The notes under the pieces: model-generated | What the model saw: only the letters and a program-made list of their open reading frames with translations | What the model was told of the DNA's origin: nothing | The model's database searches: none | Made by a program: the position numbers and the translations under genes | Shown here: one piece after another, positions 1 to 11,210 of the stretch | How positions within the stretch are numbered: the first letter of the stretch is position 1 | How the letters are laid out: each line of letters begins with the position of its first letter | Assembly: GCF_040712315.1 (NCBI RefSeq) | Contig: NC_134015.1 | Span: 12,730,945-12,794,944 of the forward strand | Reading direction: 5' to 3' | Origin: Castanea sativa | Lineage: Eukaryota > Streptophyta > Magnoliopsida > Fagales > Fagaceae | Length of the DNA stretch: 64,000 bases

Positions 1-95
1 GACCTTTGACTGGTCTCACCCTTTGGTTCCACCAATGCAATTGACCATCGAAAATCATCCCCGTTTTCTTCTCCTCACTGGTTCCTTAACTGGTC

Positions 96-2636
96 TCACC
101 TTGCCTGAAAAGAACACAAGCAAATACTCATATTCAAATCATTTAACCATAAAGAGATGCATATGTAATCAGTATAAGAGGGGAGAGTACCATGTCCAGT
201 CCCACAGTCAGGAGGATGTGTCCGTGTCCGTTGCGGCCTTCGTGGCTGATCCTCACTGTGTGAAGCCTCAGGTGGGGGGGTGGGTATCTCTGTCTGGATG
301 GCACTAGGGGTGGGTAGCCCAGGGGTGGGCATGAATCTCATCTCATCTCTACCACATACATCTCCTGGGGATAGTGCGGTAGTCGGTAGGGGAGAGGATG
401 TGGGTGGGCAGGTATCATCGCGAACCATGGATGGGGACCGACATGTCTGGGCAAACGTATGGGATGGACCCGCATCATCATGTGCCATGGAGCCCATGTC
501 ATAACGAGTGTCCTGCATCATCTCATCTGATGTCTGACTTGCCTCCTCCATCGTGTGGTCATGCACGGGTGTGTGACGGCCACCTGATGTGTGACGGCTC
601 GCAGTTGTGAGATACCGACTAGATGCATGGCACTGACTAGATTGACGGCCTCCATGCCCTCGACGTCCACCTGCTTGCCGACCACGCCTTACAGCCGGTT
701 CACTTGCGTTGCCCACAGTGCGTACATCGTCCAAGGTCAATCGACTGATTTCTTCAACAGATTGCAAGGCATTCATACAGTCCGTGTAGATCTCAGACCC
801 TGGTTCGAACTTCGCCATAATCCTCAACTGTGATTCAACCTGTCACAAGTATAGAAGAGTAGTGTTAGGATTTGGAACTAAACTATGCAAAGCAAGGTAC
901 ATTTATAATAGAACAATCTTTGTAAACTTACCAAAGTGTCCCAGTATGAGGTCTCTTTTGTAATATGCCGAACAGTGATGGAACGATACCACACCATATA
1001 CTCGTCATTGTAGCTCATTACCCCATGAAAGGGCGGTGATTCAGCAATTGTGGCATGCGCAGCCCATCTAGCAATATGAGTGGCATGTTCTTGAACCCAA
1101 TTTTTTTCTTGCTTGCCTTGGAGCGTTATCTTGTGAAGTTCAATTGAAGTATCGACATTGTCCGGTACGCCTTGCTTCATCCCAAACTGTCTCAGAACAC
1201 GTTCGGGGTGATGGCCTTCAATCACCCAAAAATGTATGAGCGGCACGATGGACCTCCATATGTGTTGGCCTGCCGTACAATATGCGGGCAGGGAACCCAA
1301 ATAATCTCTATATGGCTCCCAGACAATCTACAATGATCCAACAAATGCAAACAACCATATTAACAACATATGTGTAACGATATCTTACAAACAACCATAC
1401 AAACAACCATAAAGTGGTTGGTTCCCACTTGTAAGGCACGATACCTGATTTGGCCGGAGTGAAGCAAGCGACACACGATAGGCGCGTAGGACATGCATTG
1501 GATGGTCAGTTGTTATCTTAGCCCCTTTCCATCTATCAAACAACACAAACATAACCTTCATATTAATTACTTACATAATTCCCATGCGAAAGAAATTAAT
1601 GCGGAAATGTAAAACGATAACTAAGTTGAAGATCCTACATACCTCGATGACAAGTGGACCCGGGGGCGTGCACAGTGTGGATGCCTCATCACAGGACATA
1701 TTTGTGGAAACCTCGCCCACGCCCACAACTGCACCAATAGCAGTGCACCACCAATTTGCTTGGCTGTCTTCTCTGATGCCTTACAGAGGTGTCTATATAG
1801 CCAACTTAGTGTTGCACTACCCCAACTATAATTCTTTCCATTGCCGATTGGATTGAAAAATTGTAGATACATGATTGAGAGCCGTTCGCCGCATTTGTCC
1901 ATAAACAGTATACTACCCAACATTTGGAGTATGTAATACCGAGCATATCGTTGCACACGCACCTCGGTGGCGTCGGCGGGAAGAGGGTTGCGAACCGCTC
2001 CTCCGGCCATTTGGCTCTTATCCTCGGCCCTTCCAACACCGCAGTTGTTCTTTTTTGTACCAACCGGTCCGTCCGTGGAAGGAAGCCTAGCAAATCTATG
2101 CAAAAGTCACGCCGGTTGTCCATATGGGTAAATCCTACCACCGGCAAGCCATGTACGGGTACCCCCGGGATGACCTCTATGTCTTGTAGCGTGATGGTCA
2201 TCTCACCGTGTGGCAAGTGGAATGAGTGCGTCTCGGCCGCCATCTCTCCACTAAGGCCGTGATCGGTGCATGGTCAAGGTCCATATGTGGGACTCGAAGT
2301 AGCCCATCTAACCCCGCATCCGTGATGTAAGTGGCAATCCGTGGATCTAACCCACCATCAAACGTACCTTTATCTCGGTGACGACAAGTCGAACACACGG
2401 CACTTCCCGCAAACAAAGCGGCTTAGTATTAATAATAACACTCACTAACCACGTAATAATTACACTTCAAACATAATGCCCAAAATATTTCTACTACATA
2501 TATTGATTACAATGACACAAGTGCATACCTCGCCTGCCAAAGGAGCATCCCAAAGCAAACTTGAACGATGCATAGGTTGCCTCGTCAAGACAGTCCCTAT
2601 AGAGGGTCCTGCTCGATGTGGGTCCATACCTGGCAT
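96..2636 (-). pseudogene. Plant mobile domain (PMD/MAIN-like) gene, frameshifted
   Basis: The product resembles the plant mobile domain family (MAIN-like, also annotated as serine/threonine phosphatase 7 long-form homologues), found in MULE/gypsy elements and in some host chromatin genes. Exons read on the minus strand are 2636-2529, about 2406-1643, 1532-1445, 1327-932 and 839-96, with GT-AG junctions. The start at 2636 opens with MPGMDPHRAGPS, a family-like N terminus. Recognisable pieces include HSFHLPHGE, a QLWAWARFP block and a RWKGAKI block. The large second exon changes frame twice: one base appears lost near 2235, just before the HSFHLPHGE motif, and another single-base indel lies near 1985. 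The last exon is low-complexity and rich in Arg, Pro and Ser. A functional protein is unlikely. The family call is from motif recognition, not a search. Confidence 0.8.
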
Positions 2637-2795
2637 AAATTAAAGGTGATTAATGGCCCATTAGCATCCTCACAAGTCAAATACCCATAAGCTAAATCAA
2701 AATGATAACAAAAAACTATAGAACTTTAAAAGGGGAAGTTCCCTTTTTTTTTTTTCCCTCAAAAACTATAGAACCACGTAACATAAACAACACAG

Positions 2796-3245
2796 TAATT
2801 ATGTGGATAACAAAATTGATAAAAGAATATACGAACATCAAAATTTTATTATGGAGTTCTTTGATGACATAAAAGTTCCTTTCCAAACACTTGTGTTACA
2901 ATATTTTACGCACTCAAATATGCTCATTGCATGTTGGCTCATACAGTGTAACTGAAATAAAAATAAAAATACACAGCATTAAGCATTTTAATATGTACCT
3001 ACATAGAAGATAAACATCTAAATTAAAAATTGTTCAAATGCTCAGTGAATGATGATTAATTATGTGGATAACAAAATTGATAAAAGAATAAACAAACATC
3101 AAAATTATCTTATGGAGTTCTTCGAAAACAAAAAAGCGCCTTTCCAATCACTTGTGTTACAACTTTTTACACACTCAAAAATGATTACTGCATGTTGACT
3201 CATTAAGTGTCATTGAAATTAAAATTAAAATACACAGCATTAAGC
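2796..3245. repeat. Tandem duplication of a 189-bp unit (261-bp period)
   Basis: Positions 2796-2984 and 3057-3245 are the same sequence with scattered substitutions. Both begin TAATTATGTGGATAAC and end with ACACAGCATTAAGC. The 72 bp between them is unrelated. No coding potential is seen. The unit lies just upstream of the PMD gene as transcribed. Confidence 0.85.
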
Positions 3246-3677
3246 CCTGCAAAAGTGTAAGCTTTGTGCATTGGTCATGACTATAATTTCACAACTACCA
3301 CCAAGATTTTGTATATGAAAAATTCCAAAGCTCCAACTTTCAACACTACCTTCAACAACAACAAAAAAGAAAAAAAAAACGTTTTAGTGAATTAAAGCTT
3401 ATAGGTTTAAGATTCACTGGACGCATATCAACAAGAAGCATGCCGTGGTCCCAAGTTTTTTGGGGTTGGCTAGGATCCAAAATCCCATTGGTTTTACAAA
3501 CTATTTGTAACAACACAATCCTCCAAAAGCATCTTAGAATATGAAAATTAAAGTTTAGCAATGATATGTCACAAAATCCAAAGCTCAATTTTTTTTTGAT
3601 AGATAAAATCCAAAGCTCAAAATGGGTAAAAACTCATGGAAAGAACAAAAAAAATACCAAACAATGCTAACCTTTGG

Positions 3678-3890
3678 GTGCGAAGTCGCCGGCGAAGAAA
3701 TGGGTTTGAGAGTGCGAAGTCGCCGGCGAAGAAATGGGTTTGAGAGTGCGAAGTCGCCGGCGAAGAAATGGGTCTTGAACGCCGGCGCCGGTGATGAAAC
3801 GGGTTTGAAAGGGGTTTGAGAGTCCGCCGTTGCCGGCGATGAAAGGGGTTTGGGAGTTAAATCTTTTACCGGCGATGAAATGGGTTTTCG
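3678..3890. repeat. 34-bp tandem repeat (three close copies plus decayed ones)
   Basis: Three adjacent 34-bp units start at 3678, 3712 and 3746, each carrying GTGCGAAGTCGCCGGCGAAG. Looser copies with a CCGGCGATGAAA core continue to about 3890. The array is GC-rich relative to its AT-rich surroundings. The open frames across it simply reflect the repeat. Confidence 0.85.
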
Positions 3891-3959
3891 GTTTGGAGAG
3901 TGAGTGTGCAACTGAGTGAGAAATGAGAGATGAGAGAGTGCAAATGAACGGTTTTAGTT

Positions 3960-4600
3960 CCCCATACTTGAGCATTACATAATCGAGTACTTTCAACAAT
4001 ACCCGAGCCCATAAAACTCGAGTATAAAGGGCATTTAAACAAAATTGCAATCCAGATTTATACTCGAGCTTTGTAGTATCGAGTACCACGAAAAGTACCC
4101 GAGTTCTTAAAACTCGAGTACTAACCTGGATATGCAATTTTGAACCAGTTTGGATTGTGCGGGAAGAAGGGATGGGAATCCAGATTCGTACTCGCGTTTC
4201 AAAACCTCGAGTACCATTCAAAGTACTCGAGTATAAGAAACTCGAGTATAAATCTGGATTCCCATCCCTTATTCCCGCACAATCCAGACAGGTTCAAAAT
4301 TGTATATACAGACTAGTACTCGAGTTTTAAGAACTCGGGTACTTTTCGTGGTACTCGAGACTGGAAACCTCGAGTATTAGTCTGGATTATCCCATCACAT
4401 GATGTTGTACAATCCAGATTGGTAACCGAGTTTCCTAAACTCGGGTACCAGATCGTACAGTACTCGAGTTTATTAAACTCGAGTACTTGGGGACATTTTT
4501 TTAACATTGGTATTCCACGCTGGCATGCCACGGTGGAATTGTAAAATCCAGTACTCGAGTTCACCAAACTCGAGTACTGGAAAAAGTGGTACTTCCCCAA
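3960..4600. repeat. CTCGAG-based palindromic block with a large inverted repeat
   Basis: More than a dozen ACTCGAGT-type palindromes occur here, often as short hairpins such as TACTCGAG...CTCGAGTA. A larger inverted repeat has arms at about 4080-4194 and 4242-4358. For example, ATTGTGCGGGAAGAAGGGAT at about 4154 matches the reverse complement of 4265-4284 with one mismatch. The 47-bp centre is itself partly palindromic. It may be a foldback transposon or a small-RNA-producing hairpin locus; I do not recognise the family. Confidence 0.8.
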
Positions 4601-4894
4601 TTAGTTCCGAAACAGTGGTCTCTGCCTAAATTTTTTTAGAAAGGGTGGTATTGGGCCGATTTGGCCAACATCTTTTAGCAACCTGATCCGATAAAATAAC
4701 GAACCACCATATGATATTTTGCAATCAAATTTGGTGTCCCAAACTCATGAAACAAATTAGCGATAACATACATGATATACCAGGACAATTCTTCCATACT
4801 AAACTCAAAATTGCGGGTAGGTTGTTGACTGTAACCCAATTCAGTTTAAAAACAAAGGCAATTTTTTTTTTATATAAGTATTCAAAAATTATGG

Positions 4895-4930
4895 AAGAGA
4901 GAGATAGAGAGATAGAGAGAAAGAGAGAGA
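4895..4930. repeat. GA-rich microsatellite
   Basis: An interrupted GA run (GAGAGATAGAGAGATAGAGA type). A short open frame overlaps it but has no recognisable product. Between 4931 and 5421 I see no gene, only a 14-bp-arm hairpin at 5184-5219 (GTTCTTGATCAAAT and its reverse complement). Confidence 0.8.
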
Positions 4931-5421
4931 CAGTAAACCCAACACTGTCAACTAAGAAGAGTTTCATTCGCTGCGTTTCCACTCTACCCAATTCTTGATT
5001 TTTTTCCCCCTCAGTTTTGAAGCTTCATGAGCCAGCCTCTGTTTTCAAAGTCTAGTAATTGGTGACAATACTGGTGAATTGACATAATGTTGAACTTAAT
5101 TCCCTGGTAACTGGTTTACTCCTCTTCTCTACATTGGTTACTCAAACACATATTTCAACTGCTGCACGCTTGCATTTTTACTTGTTCTTGATCAAATGGC
5201 CCTTAATTTGATCAAGAACAGAGATGATAAAGCCTTAAAAGGGCTTGACCACAAGAACAGAGAACATTAATGCTTTCTTAAATTGCCAATGTGTCTAATT
5301 TATTTGTTGCATTATGGTGTTTTCTATGTGCAACACATTAGTAAATGTAGTTTCCCTTGATTGATTAAACTGATAATTTAAAAAAAAAAAGGAAATCCTA
5401 AGCTTTTTTTTTTTAAATAAA

Positions 5422-5649
5422 TTTTTTTTTTTTTTTTGGGTAAACCATGAAAAGTGCATTAAGAACTAAGCATTTACAAATCTATTACATTACAAGTCTT
5501 TTTGGTCAAAAACTAAAATATTTTCCACCACAGGTGGTGGGTTCAAAAAGACAACAAAAGAAGATAGAGAGCTTACTCCTAGTCTAGTCAGCGCATCTGC
5601 GCATTGATTAGCTTCACGGTAGGTGTGGATTATTTGCTTGTTCTAGAAG
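5422..5649 (-). pseudogene. LINE 3' end: C-terminal RNase H-like piece and poly(A) tail
   Basis: Minus-strand reading gives the C-terminal RNase H motif HTYREANQCADALTRLG, followed by a tail containing NPPPVVE and a stop at 5490-5492, typical of plant non-LTR retrotransposon ORF2 ends. A plus-strand T run at 5422-5437 is the element's poly(A) tail. The rest of the RNase H domain lies 5 kb away at 10654-11210, on the other side of copia-1. An in-frame TAG just before this piece shows the LINE was already decayed, or decayed later. Confidence 0.75.
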
Positions 5650-5654
5650 GTCCT
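5650..5654. other. Target-site duplication of copia-1 (left)
   Basis: GTCCT directly precedes the left LTR and is repeated at 10649-10653 directly after the right LTR. A 5-bp duplication is the expected size for a Ty1/copia integrase. Confidence 0.85.
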
Positions 5655-5948
5655 TATAGAAGCAGAGTGATATTAAAGTAAACAAGCAGAGTGATTCTGA
5701 ATTCCCACACACGACCAATGTGAGGTGGGGACTTTCACATATATATATTGAATTTGTACACAATGACAGGCAACAAATCTGCCATTATAATATTTACATT
5801 AAATGTAAATATCCTATTGAGGGATTTCCTTTATTTGGAACATATTTGACTTTGGCTCCCAGCTGCTTTGGTGTGATTGCTTGATTCAAGGAGCCTTGAT
5901 TCACGTATACTTGATGCATGGGTCCTTGATTCTGAAATTTCTTCAATA
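5655..5948 (-). repeat. 3' LTR of copia-1
   Basis: 294 bp, nearly colinear with 10271-10648. It has only a short TA run where the partner has a 56-bp one, and lacks the partner's second copy of a roughly 40-bp segment. A purine-rich tract (minus-strand GCGAGGGAG) directly precedes it, as expected for a polypurine tract. Confidence 0.92.
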
Positions 5949-6003
5949 CTCCCTCGCAAGCTCAACGGGAGCGGCTGGACGTTGAGCTTGGAGCGAAGAA
6001 AGG

Positions 6004-9000
6004 AGAACTAGATGAAAGACAGGGGCTTTGTGAGAGCATCTGCAAGTTGATCTTTACTAGATAAGAAGCAAACATCAAGATCACGACGAGCAACTTTTTC
6101 GCGGACAAAATGATAATCAATTTCCACATGTTTGGTGCAAGCATGAAACATGGGATTAGTAGAGAGGTAAGTGGCACCAATGTTGTCGCACCAGAGAATG
6201 GGCAAGTTGGGAAGGAAAATACCAAGTTCCCGGAGTATAGATTGAAGCCAAATCAATTTTGCAGTAGTATTGGTCAAGGCTTTGTATTTCGCCTCAGTGC
6301 TAGAGCGAGCCACAGTCAGTTGTTTCCTTGAATTTCAGGAGATGAGATTAGGCCCTAGAAAGATACAAAATCCGCTAGTAGAGCGTCTGTCATCGGGGCA
6401 ACCAACCCAATCAACATCAGAGAAGGCACTGAGTTAAGGAGAGGGGTTACAACGAAGAAGAAGACCATAATCCAAGGAATGTTTAAGATAGCACAAGATG
6501 CGTTTGACAACAGTCCAATGAAGATTTGTTGGCTTGTGCATGAATTGACAAACTTTATTAACAGCAAAAGAGATGTCAGGCCTTGTGAGAGATAAATATT
6601 GGAGAGCCCCAACGGTGTTGGGTGACATTAGAGACTGGACTGCCTTCAAATAACGAGAGCTGATGGGCTGTAGACATAGGGGAACTGATTGGTTTGGCAT
6701 GGAGCACGTTGGTCCTCTTAAGTAGAGAAAGAATATACATCTTTTGACATAAAAATAGCCCATCTTGTGAACGGTAGGCCTCAATGCCCAAAAAATAGTG
6801 TAGGTCACCCAAATTTTTGATAGCAACATCGGACCCAAGAGCTAATATGAGAGAGTCAACGGCTTGAGAGGAGGACCTGGTGATGATGATGTCATCGACA
6901 TAAATGAGAACATATAAATGAAACTTTTCCTGGTGAGAAATGAACAAGGAAGTGTCTGAGAGAGAGCCGTGAAAACCTAACTCAAGCAATTTCGAACTAA
7001 GTCGAGAAAACCAAGCACAAGGGGCTTGCTTCAGCCCATATAGTGCCTTGTGTAGCTTGCAAACATGATGAGGATATTGAGGATGAACAAAGCCAGGTGG
7101 TTGTTTCATGTAGAGTTCTTTATCTAAAAGCCCATGTAGGAATGCATTTTGGATATCAATTTGTTTAATGGACCATCTGTAAGACACGGCAAGAGAAAGA
7201 ATGGTGTGAATTGTGATGGGCTTAACCACAGGGTTGAAGGTATCAGCAAAGTTGATGCCAGCAGTTAATTGAAGCCTTTAGCAACAAGGCAGACTTTGTG
7301 GCAATCAATAGAGCCATTAGGCTTGTGTTTGAGTTTAAAAACCCATTTACAGCCCACAATATTCATCGAAGGATGGGCAAGAGCCAAGGACCAAGTGCCA
7401 TTACGTAAAAGAGCATCAAATTCGACATTCATGGCGTTATGCAAAGGGGCATGTTTAATAGCTTCAGAAAAACAAGTTGGTTCATCATTCTTGCTTGAAC
7501 TCATCGCAATAAGAGCTCTAGAAAGAGGATATTTGACAGTACCATCAGAGAACACTTTTGGTTTAGTGATATTGTGTTGTAGCCGAGTAACCATGGGCTG
7601 TGTGCGCACCAGAGGAGGAGGAGGAGGAGGGGGAGATGCATGGGAAGATGGTACCATGCCAATGGTGCGAGTGGTTTGTTCAGCCTCGGGCAATGGAGGA
7701 GAGGAGGAGGTAGCAGATGGTGAGGTAGGGGAGTGAGCATGTGGAGAAGGAGAGTAAGACACATGAGAAGACACTAATGGAGGCGGTGGGACACAAGGGA
7801 GAGAACCACATGAAGGATGATGAGACACCAAGGGTGATGAAGATGGACAGGATGGCGAGGGAGAAATAGATGTGGGCACATGTGTACGAAGGGCATCCTG
7901 TCCAACAATGGGAGAAAAATATTAGATGCAAAGGGAAAAAGATTTTCATCAAATATAACATGCCTAGATATGTAGAGACGGCCAGAAGGAACATGGAGGC
8001 ATTTGTAGCCTTAATGAGAGGAACTATAGCCTAAAAAGACACAATTTTGAGCAAAATTCCATTTTGTGGGTATTATAAGGCCGAAGATATGGCCAACAAG
8101 CACATCCAAAAGTTCTTAGAAAGGAGTAATCAGGTTGAACTTGAAATAATTTTTCAAATGGGAAAACATTGTTCAAGACTAGAGATGGTAAACGATTTAC
8201 TAGGAAACATGCAGTAGTAAATGCTTCATCCCAATAACACTGAGGTATTGAAGCTTTGGCTAGTAAAGATAAAGCAGTCTCAACCGAATGACGATGTTTT
8301 CGTTCAACAGTACCATTTTGTTCATGGGTATGAGGACATGATAAGGGATGTAGAATACCGAGAGAGGAGAAATACTTATGGAGGGAGCGATATTCACCAC
8401 CCCGATCAATTTGAATGGCTTTTATTTTTCTGTCAAAGAAACTCTCAACATGCAACTAAAAAACTTTATATACATTCATAACATCAGATTTAAGCTTAAT
8501 AGGAAACAGCCAAGTAAATTTAGAAAAATGATCCACAAAGCTAACATAATATCGATGTCCATTAATAGGGCAAATGGGAGAAGGTCCCCAAACATCAGAG
8601 AATATTAAATCTAAAGAAGCATTGGAATGAAAAGCATAATCATGAAAGGGAAGTTGCTGGCTTTTAGCTTGTTGACAAGCACCACAAACAGCATGAGTTT
8701 TATTCTTGACAACTGGTAATGAGAAACGGGAGATAATGCGTTGAACAATGCGATGAGCAGGATGTCCAAAGTGACAGTGCCACACATCAAGAGGGACACA
8801 TACTCCAAGAAAAGCTTGAGGAGATCAGTGAGATGGAAGTGAGGTAGGGAATGGGTAGAGTCCATGTTCACATTGACCACGAAGAAGAAGTCTCCCTGTG
8901 GTTTCGTCCTTGACATAAAAATAGTTAGCATGAAATTCAATGAAAACATCATGGTCACGAGTAAATTGACTGACAGAAACTAAATTTTTTTAAATGTCAG

Positions 9001-9106
9001 GAACATGTTTTAAATGGATAGAAGTGGAGGAAGTAAGCAATTTTGAAGAACCAATATGTTTGATATCCAAACCTGTTCCATCCCCAACGCGAATTTGGCT
9101 TGGTCC
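6004..9106 (-). pseudogene. copia-1 pol: integrase, reverse transcriptase, RNase H (broken)
   Basis: Minus-strand order: a gag-pre-integrase segment and HHCC zinc finger (WHCHFGHP...CGACQQ) at about 8640-8960. The integrase core follows, with DVWGPSP, SFVDHFSKFTW and the catalytic Glu in QNGTVERKH at about 8320. Reverse transcriptase spans 7879-6576, with KQIDIQNAFLHG and YVDDII at about 6890. RNase H (SSTEAKYKAL, CDNIGATYLS, ADALTKPL) lies at 6313-6008. The integrase and YVDD residues are kept. The reading changes frame near 7250 and again near 6830, and a stop splits the integrase near 8456. A proline/serine-rich linker at 7500-7880 separates integrase from RT. Confidence 0.9.
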
Positions 9107-10180
9107 TTAATATTCTTCAGCATGTAAATTGAGATTATGCAGATCAGGTGTCAGTTGATTGGTGGACCCTAAATCTGGATACCAATTAGCATCAAATTGA
9201 GATGGAGGATCAGCAACAAAGGCAGCCATATTGGGAGATATACCTTGAAAGGAATGATCAAAACGATGGTAACAAGTGAGAGCAATATGTCCAGGTTTCT
9301 TGCACACCTGACAAATCAGACGTGAGTTGCCATTAGTTGTATTACGTCCACGCCCCCGACCACAATTTTGGTTATGTCCATGATAAGATGGTCCTTGATG
9401 AGAGGACTGAGATTGTGGTGGAGATCGAATACCACGTCCACAAGAATTAAAGGAGTGAGTGGCAGCATTTGCTGAGGGGAATGGGATATCTGTGGCAGCA
9501 TGGTTTCGCTCAATGCGTTGTTCATGGCTAAAAAGATGACTGAAAAGGTCTTCCAATGAGATGGGGTCGACTTGGGTGGTAATTGATGTGACCAAGGAGT
9601 CATAGGTGGAATCTAGGCCACCTAAGATGTAAGAAACCACCTCAGAATCTTGTAGAGGTTGCCCAATGGCAGCTAAGGTATCATCAAGTGTTTTGGCCCT
9701 TTGGTAATAGTTGGAAATGGAGAGGCTGCCTCTCTGCAAGGTAGAGAGTTGATATCGAATCCTGAGAATACGCGCCTGAGATTAAGATGAAAAGAGACGA
9801 TCTAGAGTGGTCCATACTTCATGGGAAGTGGCAAGGCCCACCACATGAGCCATAACTTTTTCTGAAAGGGACAAGAGCAGAGTAGACAAGATCATTTGGT
9901 CTTGTTGAAGCCATAAATCAAAGGCTGGATTGGGTAGCATCTGCTGTTTAGACGAATTAGTGGAGGTAGTATGATAAAAGCAAGGTGGTGGAGGGATAGA
10001 GCCATCCACATAGCTGAGCAAATTCTGTCCTCTGAGAAAGGGAGTGAGTTAGGCTTTCCAAAGTAGAAAGTTGTCGTTAGAAAGTCTGATGGTGATCCAA
10101 TGATTAAGAACAGTTATTGGAGTAGTAAGCTCTGGTTGTGAGGGCTGGGTAGGACCTGTCGACACACTCGAAGAGGCCAT
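9107..10180 (-). pseudogene. copia-1 gag and protease start (two nonsense codons)
   Basis: The start at 10180 (MASSSVSTGP) opens a Ty1/copia Gag. In-frame TAA codons break it near 10052 and at 9779-9781. The zinc knuckle CQVCKKPGHIALTC (C-X2-C-X4-H-X4-C) lies near 9300. It is followed by WYPDLGSTNQLT, where the aspartic protease active site normally reads Asp-Thr/Ser-Gly; here the middle residue is Leu. All segments share one frame, so the damage is by point mutation. Confidence 0.88.
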
Positions 10181-10258
10181 TGATAAAAGTAGAGAGGAGG
10201 TTGTCTAGGGAGGAATATTTGAAAAAAAGAAGAAGAAGATGGCATTAAAGCCTTTACT

Positions 10259-10270
10259 GCTCTGATACCA
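10259..10270 (-). other. copia-1 primer-binding site (tRNA-iMet)
   Basis: On the minus strand TGGTATCAGAGC starts at the base after the 5' LTR. It is the standard complement to the 3' end of initiator tRNA-Met used for minus-strand priming. Its position fixes the LTR boundary. Confidence 0.9.
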
Positions 10271-10348
10271 TATAGAAGCAGAGTGATATTGAAGTAAAGA
10301 AGCAAAGTGATTCTGAATTCCCACACACGGCCAATGTGAGGTGGGAAC

Positions 10349-10410
<62 letters not shown>

Positions 10411-10648
10411 AATTTGTACACAATGACAGGCAACAAATCTGCCATTATAATATTTACATTAAATGTAAATATCCCATTGAGGGATTATAATATTCATATT
10501 AAATGCAAATATCCTATTAAGGGATTTCTTTTATTTGGTACATATTTGAGTTTGGCTGCCAGCTGCTTTGGTGTGATTGCTTTATTCAAGGAGCCTTGAT
10601 TCACGTATGCTTAATGCATGGGTCATTGATTTTGAAATATCTTCAATA
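10271..10648 (-). repeat. 5' LTR of copia-1, with AT expansion
   Basis: 378 bp. It is homologous to the left LTR but longer, because of a 56-bp (AT)n run at 10353-10408 and a duplicated roughly 40-bp segment (AATATT...AAATGCAAATATCC). The two LTRs otherwise differ by scattered substitutions. Short open frames reading poly Tyr-Ile here are products of the microsatellite. Confidence 0.92.
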
Positions 10649-10653
10649 GTCCT

Positions 10654-11210
10654 CAATAGGTTCCTGCAATCAATTAGCAAGGGCTCCATTAAAGGATTTG
10701 GGGTGTTATTATTGATTAGAATCACAATGCTTAGAGCATCAAGCTCCACAATCAAATTATTCACCCCAAGCTTGGCTACAATCTAACCATCTCTTAAGGC
10801 CTATAGCTCAGCAATGAAGCTGTTGGTGTTGCCAAGTGATCTAGCATACCCTTTAACCCATTCTCCTTCATGATTTCTGATAACACCTTCATCCCCTACT
10901 CTTTTCAGGTTCCCCAAGGCTGATCCATCTGAATTCAGCTTAACCCATCCCTCCGGTAGCTTTTCCCATTCCACTGGAATAATAGTTTTATGAACCTAGG
11001 CTTTTGTCTTCATACCCTTGGAGTAGAAATATGCACTTTCCTTGATGCATTTTTGAAAAAACATATGGTCCACCTTACCTGTTCTAAATGCAAAGTTGTT
11101 TCAGTGTAGCCAAAGGTGCCAAACTCCCATAGCAAACACTAATAGGGATATAGTTAAGAATGTTCTAAAACATTTCTGTTTCTTGCCCATTCTATGCTTG
11201 TGGATTTACA
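10654..11210 (-). pseudogene. LINE ORF2 fragment: RNase H-like domain, 5' part
   Basis: Minus-strand reading contains a VWHLWLH block, then a linker, then PEGWVKLNSDGSALGN and a glycine-rich GVIRNHEGEW stretch. It continues to IDCRNLLRT at the copia-1 junction. This is the RNase H-like domain found at the end of plant LINE ORF2 proteins. In-frame stops occur, for example near 10785, 10998 and 11105. Removing copia-1 and one GTCCT would place this segment in frame with 5422-5649. No upstream RT domain is visible, so the LINE is 5'-truncated. Confidence 0.75.

Larger units (their letters stand above)
5655..10648 (-). mobile_element. copia-1: full-length Ty1/copia LTR retrotransposon (decayed)
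   Basis: A 4,994-bp element in minus orientation. LTRs lie at 5655-5948 and 10271-10648, flanked by GTCCT duplications. The minus-strand LTR ends are TATTGAAG...CTTCTATA rather than the usual TG...CA. The primer-binding site TGGTATCAGAGC, complementary to initiator tRNA-Met, directly abuts the 5' LTR (10259-10270). Internal order is gag, protease, integrase, reverse transcriptase, RNase H, which defines copia. Several stops and frameshifts make it non-autonomous. It inserted into the RNase H domain of an older LINE. Confidence 0.93.

Noticed and set aside
7269..7736. 155-codon plus-strand open frame
   Set aside because: It is the reverse complement of the copia-1 RT/linker region, which has clear RT motifs on the minus strand; the glycine run is the antisense of a proline-rich linker.
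10205..10445. Open frames reading poly Tyr-Ile
   Set aside because: Products of the (AT)n microsatellite in the copia-1 LTR.
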